Source: Roridomyces roridus (Eukaryota > Basidiomycota > Agaricomycetes > Agaricales > Mycenaceae). From it: a DNA stretch of 64,000 nt. The notes under the pieces are model-generated. The model had not been told where the DNA came from and searched no databases. It saw nothing but the letters and a program-made list of their open reading frames with translations. Below, piece after piece: positions 10,508 through 22,189 of this stretch. Where the stretch lies: assembly GCA_029378245.1 (NCBI GenBank), contig JARKIF010000002.1, positions 3,534,001-3,598,000 on the forward strand. The letters run 5' to 3'. Within the stretch, counting starts at the first letter, position 1. Each line of letters begins with the position of its first letter. The translations under genes and the position numbers were made by a program.

Positions 10508-12143
10508 CGGTGAAGAACAAGTACCCGTTGCCTCTGATCTTGGAGTTGGTCAACAAACTCCGAGGAGCACGATTCTTCTCCAAGCTTGACATACGTTGGG
10601 GTTACAACAATGTACGGATCAAGGAGGGAGACGAATGGAAGGCGGCTTTTCGGACCAATCGGGGATTGTTCGAGCCGCTCGTGATGTTTTTCGGGTTGAC
10701 GAATTCACCGGCCACGTTCCAAACGATGATGAACGACATCCTTAGGGATCTCATCAACGGGGGCCATGTGATCGTCTACTTGGACGACATCTTAATATAT
10801 ACGAACTCCCTGGAGGAGCATAGACGGATTGTTTCACGTGTCCTGGAGACGTTAGAGAAGAATAAATTATTCTTGAAACCCGAGAAGTGTGAATTCGAGA
10901 AGACGGAGATCGAATACCTCGGGGTAATTATTTCCCACAACTCCATGCGGATGGACCCGGTGAAAATCAAAGGGATCATGGAGTGGCCCGTGCCAAAGAA
11001 CGTCAAGCAAGTGCAGGCGTTCCTCGGCTTTGTTAACCTTTATCGGCGATTTGTCCGCGGCTTTGCCGACATCGCCAGGCCCCTCACTAAGCTGACAGGG
11101 AAGACTGCATGGTCCTGGGGACCAGAACAGGAGACAGCGATCAACAAGTTGAAGGAACAGATCGCGGAGGATGTTGTGTTGGCGTTGCCAACGGAAGATG
11201 GGGAATATCGGCTTGAGGCCGATGCGTCGGACGGAGCGGTTGGAGCAGTGCTCAGCCAGCTCCAGGAGGGAGTATGGAGGCCTGTCGCTTTCATGTCTCA
11301 CGGCATGAGCGACACTGAGAGGAATTACGAGATCTATGACAAGGAGATGCTCGCAATCATGCTCGCTCTTGATGAGTGGAGGCAATTCCTCCTCGGTGCA
11401 AGGCACACGTTCGAGGTTCTGACGGATCACAAGAACCTCCAATACTTCAAAAAGCCGCAGAAAATCAATCGTCGGCAGGCACGATGGATCATCGAGTTGT
11501 TGCAGTACGACTTCTCGTTACGGCACCGGCCCGGAGCTTTGAATAAGCAGGCCGATTTGTTATCCCGCAGGGCGGATCATGACCAGGGAAAGGAAGACAA
11601 TCAGGAAATTGTCTTGCTGAAACCCGAATATTTCCGAGCGCAGGAAATCACGCTCGAAGGCGTCGAGAAGGATCTTTTGGAAGAGATCCGAGCGGAACGC
11701 AAAAGGGACGGCAGCGTTAGGTCTGCCTTACTGAAGAAGCTCCCTAGATGGGAGGAGGAGGACGGCATTGTGTACTACAATGGCCTTATTTACGTTCCGC
11801 ATAACACGGAACTTAGAAATAAAATTATTGGACTCCATCACGATCCGGCGATCGTGGGACACCCTGGAGGGAACCGGACCCAGGAACTCGTTGAACGAAA
11901 TTACTGGTGGCCGAAGCTCGGCAACAACGTTTCCGAGTATGTAAAATCGTGCGAAGCGTGTCAGAGGTCACGGGTTCTTCGACACAAACAGGGCAAGCTG
12001 AACCCGCACAAGATTGCGGAAGGTCCCTGGCAGATCATTTCGATGGACTTGATCGGACCGTTACCAATTAGCAACGGTCACAATGCGATTCAAGTCTGGG
12101 TCGACACCTTCAGCAAAATGATTCATGTGGAGCCCACGACCAT
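10504..12143 (+). pseudogene. Element A pol, RT-RNase H-integrase N-terminal part
   Basis: Continues RT just after the deleted motif: KYPLPLI, FSKLDIRWGYNN, FGLTNSPATFQ and the catalytic YLDD (VIVYLDDILIY). RNase H follows (LEADASDGAVGAVLSQ, YDKEMLAI, LTDHKNLQYF). The integrase HHCC zinc finger is present (HHDPAIVGHPG ... CEACQRSR), with the first catalytic Asp in MDLIGPLP. Integrase is cut at about 12140 by element B and resumes at 22519. The ATG at 10504 overlaps the preceding TGA by 4 nt. Confidence 0.9.
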
Positions 12144-15100
12144 TGTGGCAGGGAGGACCGGCGATGACGAGCGTGTTTAGGGGTATTTAGACGTAGATTA
12201 CGGACAGGTGGCAGTACGGTAGATCAGATCGCTCTTTTGCTTCCACTTTTACAGTCTCCGTCGGTGTGATCGCCGCCTACGCCTAGATTGCCCCGATCCC
12301 GCCGAGCAGCTGGTACAGTAAATGTTTTGCAAAAAACCACACTATGTAATAGACAGCTATTTTGCAAAGTGTCCAACTAGTTGGCGTACAGCCGCCGGAG
12401 AGCCTATATATGGCATATATGGCTCGGGAATCACTGCAGGTATCAGGCCTTCACTGGATTTCTGATATAGATAATCAACCATCAATCCCAACTGCAACCC
12501 ATCAGAATGCACACATCCGGCATACATGGCACCATCATTGCATCAAAAAATCAAAGTTGTAGAGCTGATTCACGGCTACAGGAGCTGTCAACATATGTTT
12601 TAGCTCAAAATGCTTGGTTGGCCTGAAAAATGCAAAATACTTTTTCAAACCAGAGTCTTTTCAACTAGGTTCCAATATAAAGTGTCTCAAAAGTATATTG
12701 AAGTCATCTGCCAATCATATGCTCACATTTGCTGGGAGGAGACGGTGTTTTGAATGGACTGGGTTATTATAAGGGAAGATTCCAGTTGAGCCCATGGATA
12801 CAATCCTCCCCGCACATGTCATATCGTAGTCTGCTTTGTCTACTTGTATAGTGCTCTTTCTATTTGATCTCCTTTTGCTGGAGCTCCCGGGTTCAATCCC
12901 CCTCCCTATCTTTTTTTCTGTTCTTTTTATTGGATATGAGCCCAAACCATCTCTCAACTACACAGATTTGAGTTGAAAGCTAAAATTCTCACCCACACTG
13001 ACTGCTATTGAAGTTTGATCTGAGTTTGATGGGCAATTCCGAATGTAGCCACTACGCTTTTGTCCCAAAGAGGAAATTTTCGACTTTGTGCCCTTCCCGC
13101 GCTTTCCGTGTTGTTGTGTGGGAGAATTTGCACCAGAGGATCCTTCCTCTATTGCATTTATGCATGCTTGAAGACATCTGAGTATCCAATGTCATTGTTT
13201 CAGGGCTCTAATTGCTGAAATAGACTGTGGTTGGCTGATCTGTTGATATGACTTGCACTTTAGCTCTCCAATCACCACTTAATACCTCCAATGACTAGTG
13301 CCATGAGTAACCATGAGCCCTAACTAATTTTGCTAGGATACACATGCTCTCAAGGTGCCCTGTGGATGATTCAGTGAGAATGTTGATCTCAATGATAACC
13401 CTGATAGAATCCACGGAACTTCTGATCCTACTGTTTCTCAAGTGCAGTAAATGTCACACTACCATTTTTGAGTAGCCTTGAACTGGACAGTATCCCACAG
13501 ACAGGGATACTGTGTGAGGTTGGCTGGGGAAGACTGGTGCTTACATTGCATCTACCCTGGGATCTTCCAGGTCATTCCCATGGCTCAGGACGTATTCTGA
13601 ACTTCCCAGGTACGATCTGGAGCCAAAGATCACCAGTTAATGCAGTGATAAACATGAGTTTCATGGACATACATTTCTAGATCAATTGATTGAATGAGCA
13701 CCAAGGAGACCATTCAGACCGGATTGGAGACTGAAAACGGGCACAGTGAACCTACAGGATCCTGAAGATGCTTTGGTTTATCAGATTTGGTCAAGAATTG
13801 ACAGAGTTCTGTTCAAGTGGTCTCCGAGCAAATGGCCAAAATCTTACCCTACAACCCGAACACCCCATGACCCATTCAGATGCAACCTGTGCATTTTCCA
13901 CTTCCAATGTATGTCTTGACCAGAAATATCATACTCCACCCAGGTTTGAGCACTTAATTTGAGCTCCATAACCTTCCAGAGGGTGAATTTGTGGCATCAG
14001 TGCAAAATGATGTTGGTTGTAATTCATGCTACACCTCACTGAATCTTTGGTTTCTTGAGTCAAACAGGTGATCTAAGTCTATTGAATGCCTAATAGGCCA
14101 TGGGACTGGTCACAACAACTGCACAGGAGGAAATGTATGGCAGACTTCATTTTACCCAAATTGTGTAAGTATCCCTATGGCATGAGAAAGCACCATGAAG
14201 CTGACATCAAATTCGAGGTTGGGGAGCTTCTGGGTAGCCCACAGCCTGTGGGATCAGACAGGATAGTCACTCTATCAGCACATACCACAGCATCACCAGC
14301 TGGGTTGATGCACCAGCTATGCCTCCACATCATTTTTGGTGCTTGGTATTGACACATAAAATTCATTGAAACATCTGTAGAAGCACCATGGAGAAGGCTC
14401 TCAAGGCTTGACCAACAATAGCAGATACTGTATTGGGTGGAAAAATGTGATCACTATACAACCCATACAGCCTCTTGGTTACCCTTTGTAGGGCTCCAAT
14501 GGAAGCCAAAGGATGTAAGATGGTTGAAACTTCAATGCCTGGGCAGAATTCAGCCCAATGAGTAAAGAGTCCTCTCAAATGCACTCCAAACTGCCAAAAC
14601 TTCCTTTTTGGGAAGAAAGCGTTGTGGCTCCGGATTGACAGCTGCCAATCAGTGGTTGGATTCAACCTGGATTCAACTATTTCCTGTGATTGTAACACAT
14701 TGCAGACCTTGGAGTTATAATGATGCATGTTGTGAAAGTATGGCAGCAATTAAAAAAGGACAGGAAAACAAGGCAGAAAAAAAGACATATCCGGGGTTTG
14801 AACCCAGAGCAAAAGGACATATGAGTGGAAGATTAAGGGAGGGTGTTACATATAGACTACGCAAGCATAAAAGTAGGTTCTTGTCTGTATATATCTACCT
14901 GGTGAGCTCCTCTCAAATCCCAATGTTGATTGTCATTATGATGCTGATTTTTGGGCGGTATTTTGAATCTCACAGACCAACCACATATTCTCAGGCACAA
15001 CTTTATTGGGATGTTCAGTAGCTCGGAGGGAGGGCTACAACTTTGATCTCATCATCATTTTTTGATGGCCGCTCCAATGCCAGGCCAATATGATCACCAA

Positions 15101-15360
15101 TTGATACTGCACCGGTCCTGCGCTGATGGCCTGCATGCCACAATTGATGCCATCAGCCATGCCATCACCTCTGTGCACGATTGATCTGGCAACATGAGAA
15201 ATGATGAACTGGGTGATCCGAGCGCCAGCCGGGCCAGAGATATCGGATTGAAGACCTGATTGAGATAGATAATATTTAGTTGGACATTTTGCAAAAGACC
15301 TGTCCATTACATAGTATGGTCTTTTGCAAAAGACCTACTGTATCTAGTGCGCCGAGCCCA
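12144..15360 (+). repeat. 5' LTR of element B, split by element C
   Basis: LTR sequence occupies 12144-12307 and 15358-15360, interrupted by element C and its duplicated target CGCCGAGC. Downstream, TTC is followed by TGGTGATTGGAGTGG, a TGG-starting candidate tRNA primer-binding site at about 15364. Confidence 0.85.
12308..15349. mobile_element. Element C: 3-kb nonautonomous DNA element with long TIRs and 8-bp TSD
   Basis: The two ends form imperfect inverted repeats of about 75 bp. Shared blocks are TACAGTA, TTTTGCAAAA, ACTATGTAAT and TGTCCAACTA, read inward from 12308 and from 15349. The flanks are CGCCGAGC at 12300-12307 and 15350-15357, an 8-bp TSD compatible with hAT. The interior is AT-richer than its surroundings and holds no ORF above about 140 codons. 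It does contain tRNA-like B-box sites at about 12888-12900 (plus strand, followed by a T7 run) and 14790-14804 (minus strand). Confidence 0.8.
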
Positions 15361-15919
15361 TTCTGGTGATTGGAGTGGCCTTCGTCCCTCGCCCTTTCCA
15401 CCAGTCCGATTCCCGTGGATCACCTTCGATACTGTTTTTTGGCCCGTGCTGGTAGCGCACCGCCAACGAACCTTGACGCCACTGAGTAGCTCTGGCGCCA
15501 CAACTCCGCAGTAACAAGATCGACGCGTTATTCGTCGCAGAACCAGTCGTCCCGAGACGACGAAAGAGACGCGCCAGCAGCGTGCCCGGAACTGAAGAGG
15601 AGCTCGACGGTGCACTTGTCATAGCATCCGGTCAGGACCTCCTTTCTCCACGCACGACCGTTAGTCTACCCAGCCCCCGCCTTTCTCCACACACACCCGT
15701 TGGCTCTCCGCCGATAGTAGCGCTCCGCCGATAGTAGCGCGCGTTGGCCTACAGATTCATTCGCCGAGAGCGGGCCTGATACTCGCTACACCCATCTCCC
15801 CGACCTCGTTCTACGCCGCGCTCGTGACGCGACTGCCTGAGTCTACTGACTCGACACCCTTGTCCACACCACCATCCACTCCTCCTCCTCCCGAATACAA
15901 ACTCCTCCCGCCCGTGATT

Positions 15920-17230
15920 ATGCACGCGCCATCCAAAACGCCAAAAATCGTTCTCCCAATCGACATTGACGACATGACCGAATCACACGAGCTGCGTTAC
16001 GATGGCTCTGGCACCTCAGACGACGCCAGCGACTTCTTGAAAAGCCTCAACCTCATACATCGCAAAAGCAGACCTCCACTCACAGATGCCGACAAGCTCG
16101 TGGACGTCGCTGATCGTTTCCGTACCAATTCCTCGCCCGATCGTTGGTTCAGAGCTCAAAACTTTGGTGGGTCTTGGAGTGCGTTCGTCACCGCCTTCCA
16201 AGCCCGCTTCGCCAGCGTCAGCATTACCATCAAGCCTCTGGGGGAGCGTCTGGAGGAACTGCATAACATCAAAATCAAGGAGGGTGATCTCGTTGGGCCC
16301 AACACGGTCGTGTTCGGAGGGGTTATGACGCCCTTTGACCAGTTCTGTGGGAGGTTGCGTGAAGCGGTATTGGATGCGGGGGCGGGAGCGTCTAGCGAGG
16401 GTTTGTGGGGCTTCCATAAGGCGCTACCGCGGTCGTTCCGTGCGGAGATTCCTTTGGCGCCTGCGGATTGGAATGGGATGCTGGCTGCACTACAGGTGCT
16501 TCCCGAGCACGCTGTCGAGGAGGCCGTGTGCGAACGGAAGCAGGCGTTGACGGTTGCGTCTTTGGAAAAGAAGGGTGCGATGCTGGATGCAAAGAGCGCG
16601 GCGTTGGATGCGAAGATGATGCAGGTGGATCGTTTGATGGCTGGGATGGTGGTGACGGGCGCGCAGCGAGCTCCTGGGATGGAGCAACGTGCAGCTGGGA
16701 CGGGGAACGCACGTGCAGCACTGCGTGCAGCGAATGCCGGAGGAGGACGCCTAGCTCTGCCGATGGCGACGGCGGAGACGAGGGTCGAGTTAGAGCGTGC
16801 TTGGCGGGAGTCGTCCGCGCGGCAGCATCCGGATACGCCTGCGGGGAAAGCAGCATACGCAGCGGATGTGCGTTCTTGGTCTACACGTAACCCCAGTGCC
16901 ACGGTCGACACAGCTCCGCTCTGGAAGACGGGATACCCTATCACGCCCGGGACGCACAAGCCGCGGTCTGGAGAGTGCTGGACTTGTGGCATGCGGACTA
17001 CCCCGACCCATTATCGTTCCTGCACGAGCCCGCCGGTACCGGAGCTGGAAAAGCGATTCCGGGCGCTTTGTGGGATGTGGTTGGGGATAGACCCGACAAC
17101 GCGTGCCGCAGCGCAGCCACTAGCCGTGGTAGCCGTGAACGTGGTGGAAGCGGAGGTCGAGGATGAGGGAGTGCCGTGGTGGAGAGAGGAAGATGGAGAA
17201 TCGGTCGAGCGGAGGGAGGTTTTTGATTAG
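15920..17230 (+). CDS. Gag of element B
   Basis: A Gag-like protein of about 436 aa from ATG 15920 (open upstream to a GTG at 15824). The N-terminal half has the Gag-type fold pattern (LRYDGSGTSDDASDFLKSL, WFRAQNFGGSWSAFVTAFQ). An Ala/Met-rich coiled segment follows. The C-terminal zinc finger is unusual: C-x2-C-x7-H-x3-C (CWTCGMRTTPTHYRSC) instead of the CCHC knuckle. The final acidic tail overlaps the protease frame, which lies in the +1 register from at least 17163. Confidence 0.8.
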   Translation: MHAPSKTPKIVLPIDIDDMTESHELRYDGSGTSDDASDFLKSLNLIHRKSRPPLTDADKLVDVADRFRTNSSPDRWFRAQNFGGSWSAFVTAFQARFASVSITIKPLGERLEELHNIKIKEGDLVGPNTVVFGGVMTPFDQFCGRLREAVLDAGAGASSEGLWGFHKALPRSFRAEIPLAPADWNGMLAALQVLPEHAVEEAVCERKQALTVASLEKKGAMLDAKSAALDAKMMQVDRLMAGMVVTGAQRAPGMEQRAAGTGNARAALRAANAGGGRLALPMATAETRVELERAWRESSARQHPDTPAGKAAYAADVRSWSTRNPSATVDTAPLWKTGYPITPGTHKPRSGECWTCGMRTTPTHYRSCTSPPVPELEKRFRALCGMWLGIDPTTRAAAQPLAVVAVNVVEAEVEDEGVPWWREEDGESVERREVFD

Positions 17231-17861
17231 GGCTGCGCTTGATGGCCAAAGCGTAGCCCCAAGTCCCGGCCAAGTTGGTGGCTCGGGCGCTCCTTGTGTA
17301 CCAGATGTATCGTCAGAATGTGATATTCTTGACCTGTACACGGTGGGAGCACGTGAGCGGGAAGCAGAAAGTCCGCCCTTCATGCATTGGATGAGTTTTG
17401 AGGGACCGAAGGGAGAGTGCATACGCGTGCGGGCGTTATGGGATGGTGGAGCGCAGGCTAGCGCGATTAGCACTGCCTTCTTCAAGTTGAAGGAAGCACG
17501 CTTTGGTGGGGCGTTGCCGCCGCAGAAACGCTTGAGGATGGCAGATGGGAGGTTGGTGACTGAGTACGGTCAATGGGAGGGCACGTTCGACATTGCGGGC
17601 GTGAAACGTACGGCCGTCTTCGAGATCTTCGACGGTGGTGGTGGATGGGATGTCCTGATTGGAAAGCCGCTACAAGCATCATTGCAGGCGATCCATGATA
17701 TGGGGAAGGATATGGTGACGGTGCGCGACGGCGAGCGAGACGTCGTGTTGGGCAACCAGAACCCTGTGGTCCGGAGGAGCGCGGGACAAGCTGCGGTGGA
17801 TGCGGCTAGGCGTCAAGCCTCAACGGGGGTGAAGTCTTGTGAGACTCGCCCCGCGAGGTGA
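17163..17861 (+). pseudogene. Element B protease segment, ended by a CGA-to-TGA stop
   Basis: Open in the +1 frame relative to gag and in the same frame as RT. It contains a retropepsin-like motif (VRALWDGGAQASAIS) and a matching C-terminal strand (GWDVLIGKPLQASLQ). It ends at TGA 17859-17861 inside the first of six repeat modules. The other five modules have an arginine codon at this spot (CGA or CGC), so the stop is most simply a C-to-T change. Confidence 0.8.
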
Positions 17862-18730
17862 GTTCCTTTATGCTCGTTCCCGAGGACTTCTCACTCACGC
17901 AGGATCTCGAGACCGATGAATTTTGTTGGCATTCTCGATTTCGACGATCTGGCGGTCAAGACGCGCGAAGCCGCGCTGGGGGGTACAGAGTCTTGTGAGA
18001 CGCCCCCCACGAGGCGAGTTCATTCTTCTGTTGTTATTGGGGACGTTGATGTAGCTGGCGAGGTTCTAGGTTTGACGGTTGTGGATTCAAGGGACGGAGA
18101 TGTGCGGGCAGATGAGGGTGACGAGCTTCTTGGGGATGATACGCGCGAGGCCGCGCTGGGGGGTGATATGTCTTGTAAGACGCCCCCCGCGAGGCGAGTT
18201 GAATCCTTTTCTGGCGTGGAGAATCTTGATGCATCGGTGATTTTGGCAGATTTGGTCGAGGATGATGGTGGCGTGGATGTGCAGGCGAGCGACATGAATA
18301 TGCGCAGAGCCTCAACGGGGGTGACGTCGTGCAAGACTCCCCCCGCGAGGCGAGTACATTTTATCGAGTCTGTGGGTAATCAGGACGCTGACCCCATTGC
18401 TCACGAGAAACATACTGCGATTTGGACTTCGGAAGACATCGTAGTGGCGGAGGAGGGTGTGATGGTCGAGGATGAGGATCCATGTGCGACCTCAACGGGG
18501 GTGCAGTCTTGCGAGGCTCCTCCCGCGAGGCGCGTCCCTTCCATTCATGCCAGCGAGATAGCGATGACTAACCATGATGACACGGTGCTGTTGTCAGACA
18601 CGTTACGCGAAGCTTCGGAGCCGATCGGTCGAGAGGGAGAGGGTGGGGAAGTACATTCAGGCGACGCTCGAACGCGTAGTGCCTTACGGGGGGTTCATTC
18701 TTGCGAGAGCACCCCCGCGAGGCGAGTACT
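17818..18730 (+). repeat. Six hairpin-forming modules encoding an SC[EK]xPPARRV-type peptide
   Basis: Copies begin at about 17818, 17974, 18154, 18309, 18489 and 18681, spaced 155-192 bp, between protease and RT of element B. Each is about 46 bp and encodes a variant of (S/L)xG-x2-SC[EK][TAS]PPARRV. Each has a G run (5-6 G) and a C run (4-6 C) flanking an inner inverted repeat such as GTCTTGTAAGAC, so each can fold into a stem-loop. The intervening sequence is acidic and much less conserved. Confidence 0.8.
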
Positions 18731-20639
18731 TCTTGAGATCATGCCAGACTGGGAACCCGTTAACCTCATTCAAGGGACTGCCTTTGACGACGACGCACCT
18801 GCCGGGACGATATACACGCGTACTACCGAACCCTTCAACCCCGCCAGAGTTGCAGCAATCCTTGACGCCGTTACCATCGGACCCGATCTCACTGACACCC
18901 AACGTGAGGTTGTGCGCACATTCATCGCGGAGAATGCAGATGTCTTTGCGCTCTCCGTTAGTGAGGTTCTGGTCGTTGACGGGCCAGGGTATGCACCAAA
19001 GATACCGGAGGGGGTTGATTTTGGTACTTCGCCTGTTCCGCAGCGCCCGTGGACGACGCCCCAGTCCAAGTACGTTAACAAGACGATCGACGAGCAAGTG
19101 GCGGCGGGGGTGATGAGGCGGATGGAACCACATGAAGTCAAGTGCGTTCATCCGATCACGTTAGCAGAGAAGGTCGATTCGGCGTGTCTGACCCAGAACG
19201 AGTTGTTGCATATCGTGGCGGAGGAATGCGCTGCGAAGGGTTTCGAGTTCCCTGGTGAATTGCCGCCGCGGGACCCGCCAAGACTGCCTCGCGCCCCAGA
19301 GTCTACACCGTCGTGGCGTATTTGTGGGAATTTCGTACGCCTTAACGATCATATCAAGGTCGTTCCATTTCCGCAGGGGGATATCCTTGCGAAACAGCGT
19401 CGTTTGTCTGGGCACCGATACCTCTCGATCTTCGATTTTGCGTCTGGCTTTTACGCGCTCCACGTTGCAGAGGAGGTCCAGCCGTACCTGTGCGTCTTCA
19501 TACCGGGTCGCGGGTATTACGCGTACATGCGTATGCCGTTTGGGCTGACCGATGCACCCACCACTTTTGGGAATATGGTCGCGCAGCGGTTCTGGGATTT
19601 GCTTGTCGAGGAGACCATGGAGCTGCTGGTTGACGACGGCGCGACAGCCACGGATGATTTTGACTCCATGCTGGGACGGCTGCAGGTTATCTTTGGGCGG
19701 GTACGCGATGCGAAATTGTCGTTGTCGCCGAAGAAGACCAAGCTTTTCATGACGGAGGCTGTTTTTGCGGGGTCAACTGTCAGTCCCAATGGAGTTTCAC
19801 CAGACTTGAAGAAACTCACCACGGTGGTGCAGTGGCCCATCCCGAGCAATGCATTAAACTTGGGATCGTTTCTGGGCTTGACCTCGTATTTCCGAGACTT
19901 GGTCGAGAACTATGCACAGATCGAGGCACCGCTGAGGGACTTGCTTGGCCTCGTCGGCGTTCCAAAGCATGCGGGGAAGTCGGAGTATCGGCGGGCTTGT
20001 CGGGCATTCAAGCTGGCGGACTTGTGGACGCGTGAGCACGATAAGTGCTTCTTGGAGCTCAAGCGAGTGCTCACCTCGGAACCGGTCCTACGCGCTCCTC
20101 GCTTTGACACTGTCGACAAGTATCCCTTCATCCTGACCACGGACGGGTGCGCTACCGGATTTGGTGGTGTTCTCTCGCAAATGATGGAAACTTCCCTCCC
20201 TGGTGGTAAAGTCATCGTACGACGCAGACCGATCGGTTACACTTCGAAACGCGCGTCGGCAGCGGAACGTCGTTACCCTCCCCATCTGCAGGAGTTTGCA
20301 GCGCTCAAGTTCAATCTCGACAAGTTTGCGGACGTGATTTGGGGCCAGCCGGTGCAGTTGGAGATGGATTGCAGGGCAGTGGTGGACGTCCTGAATAACA
20401 AGAAGCTGAAGGTCTCTCATGAACGCTGGAGGGATGGTGTCCTCGAATACGACATCGTTGGCGCGAAGCATATCGAAGGGAAGAAAAATATTGCGGCGGA
20501 CATCCTCAGTCGTCAGTTCGAGGACATTGAGGAGCGGCCCGGAGATGGACACGAGTGGACTGTCTCTCCGGATGGTATCGCTAGGTTGGGTTTGGAGAAC
20601 GACATATTCTCCATATGCGTTGAGGCGCTCGATGGGTAG
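17916..20639 (+). pseudogene. Element B RT and RNase H, ended by in-frame TAG
   Basis: The same frame continues from the protease through the repeat modules into RT: WRICGNFVRLNDHIKVVPFP, IFDFASGFYALHVAEE (first Asp), FGLTDAPTTFGN and the catalytic pair in LLVDDGAT, where leucine replaces the usual Tyr/Phe of the xxDD box. RNase H follows (LTTDGCATGFGGVLSQ, LEMDCRAVVDVLNN, IAADILSRQ). TAG 20637-20639 separates it from integrase, which is in frame 42 nt downstream. TAG can arise from TGG or CAG by a single transition. Confidence 0.85.
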
Positions 20640-20681
20640 GAGGATGACTCGTTCCTAGTCGTTGAGCTGCCGGCAGGGACG

Positions 20682-22121
20682 ATGGCGCTGCGCGAACGGT
20701 TCAAGGAGGAGCCGCTGTTCGTACAGGTGCTGGACGCGATCAACGAGTTGGACATTGGCACTTCAAAGCGCGCGCGTGCTCGGGCAAAGCATCGAGCCCT
20801 GGAATACTTTGTTGAAGATGGGAAGTTGTGGCGTCTTGGAGGCGGAGACAAGCGCCGAGGACGCGCACGTCGGGAGTGTGTGACGAGGAAGGAGGCGATT
20901 GCACTCGCCGCGAGGATACACAAGGAACGCGGGCATTTTGGACGCGATGCCGTGAAGATGATCTTGATGGATACCATTGACAGTCCGCGCCTCGACGACT
21001 TGATTCTGGCAGCTATACGGGATTGTGGTCATTGCAAGGCCTTTGGAGCGAAGAACATACACTCACTCCTCAACCCCGTTACTCGTCGCCATCCGTACGA
21101 GCTCCTTGTCGGAGATTACCTGTCCTTGCCGACGGGCAAGGGTGGATACAAGACTGCATTGTTGATCGTCGATTGCACGTCGCAGAAGGTGTGGGGGGAG
21201 AAGTTCAAGAAGGCGGGCACCGACAGGACTAGCGTCGCGGGTCTGGAGCGCGTGTACCGTGACTTTGGCCGTTTTGAGACGTTCATGACGGACGGCGGCT
21301 CGCATCTCGATTGCGCGGAGGTGAGGGATTGGTTGGGGGAGCGGGGAATGAAACACCACCCAGTGCCGAAGTACTCGCCCTGGATTAACGGGCTAGTCGA
21401 GGGCGCCAACAAGATTCTGCTGCACATCCTGGCACGACTATGCGCCCCGGACGTCGGAGAGGACGTTTGGAACGCAGCTACCTGGGAGACGTTGCCTAGG
21501 AATTGGTCAGACCACTTTGACGAAGCTTTAGGGATCATGAACGAACGCGTTCTGCCGTCGGTAGGATTCACTCCCAACGAGATCGCCCTCGGCAAAGTCG
21601 TCAACACACCAGACACGCCGATTGAGGCCCTGGACCGGGCACCTTCCAACAAGGAGCTGGTGGTGCATATGGGGTACGTGGCGCAGCAGCGTCTGGATGG
21701 TTACGCAGAACGCGTGAAATACGCGCTGGGTAGGAAGGCTGCGTTCGACAGGAAAGTCGTCGCGTCAAGAGCGGGTGTGGTGACGTTCCGGCGTGGCCAA
21801 CTTGTCCAATACGCCAACAGCGTTTGGGATTACACCTTCCAGTCCCTCGGTAAGCTCATCTACTACTGGTCAGGTCCACAACGGATTCGGGAACGCATCA
21901 CGGATTCGTACCTGCTGGAAGACCTCGATGGTGTGCCCCTCAGTGGCGTTTACAGTGCACGTTGCCTGCGCGCGTTCGTTCCGAAAAAGGGTGGGGATCT
22001 GGAGCGGGTGCAGGAAGCGTTTGAGGGCGAGTTACGGCCGGTTGTGGCAGAGGCAGAGAGGGCTGAGCGTGAGGCGGTCGAGGCTGAGCGTGCCGCGGAG
22101 GTGGGGGCGCGGTTGGAGTAG
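20682..22121 (+). CDS. Element B integrase
   Basis: 479 codons in the RT frame, preceded by an in-frame stop. A zinc-binding HHCC region (HKERGHF ... CGHCKAF), the DDE triad (VGDYLSLP, MTDGGSHL, SPWINGLVEGANK) and a C-terminal domain with a GPQRIRERI segment are present. The C-terminus is Glu/Arg-rich and lacks a chromodomain. In an active copy this would be part of one Pol polyprotein. Positions 22122-22189 are the spacer to the 3' LTR, ending in a GGTGGG purine run. Confidence 0.85.
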   Translation: MALRERFKEEPLFVQVLDAINELDIGTSKRARARAKHRALEYFVEDGKLWRLGGGDKRRGRARRECVTRKEAIALAARIHKERGHFGRDAVKMILMDTIDSPRLDDLILAAIRDCGHCKAFGAKNIHSLLNPVTRRHPYELLVGDYLSLPTGKGGYKTALLIVDCTSQKVWGEKFKKAGTDRTSVAGLERVYRDFGRFETFMTDGGSHLDCAEVRDWLGERGMKHHPVPKYSPWINGLVEGANKILLHILARLCAPDVGEDVWNAATWETLPRNWSDHFDEALGIMNERVLPSVGFTPNEIALGKVVNTPDTPIEALDRAPSNKELVVHMGYVAQQRLDGYAERVKYALGRKAAFDRKVVASRAGVVTFRRGQLVQYANSVWDYTFQSLGKLIYYWSGPQRIRERITDSYLLEDLDGVPLSGVYSARCLRAFVPKKGGDLERVQEAFEGELRPVVAEAERAEREAVEAERAAEVGARLE

Positions 22122-22189
22122 ATGTTTCTTGGTTTCTTGTGTTGGTGGATTCGGCGACGCGGCCGTCGCCTTTGTGTGTGGTGGGCACA

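Noticed and set aside
12308..15349. Search for a transposase in element C
   Set aside because: No ORF above about 140 codons and no transposase motif on either strand.
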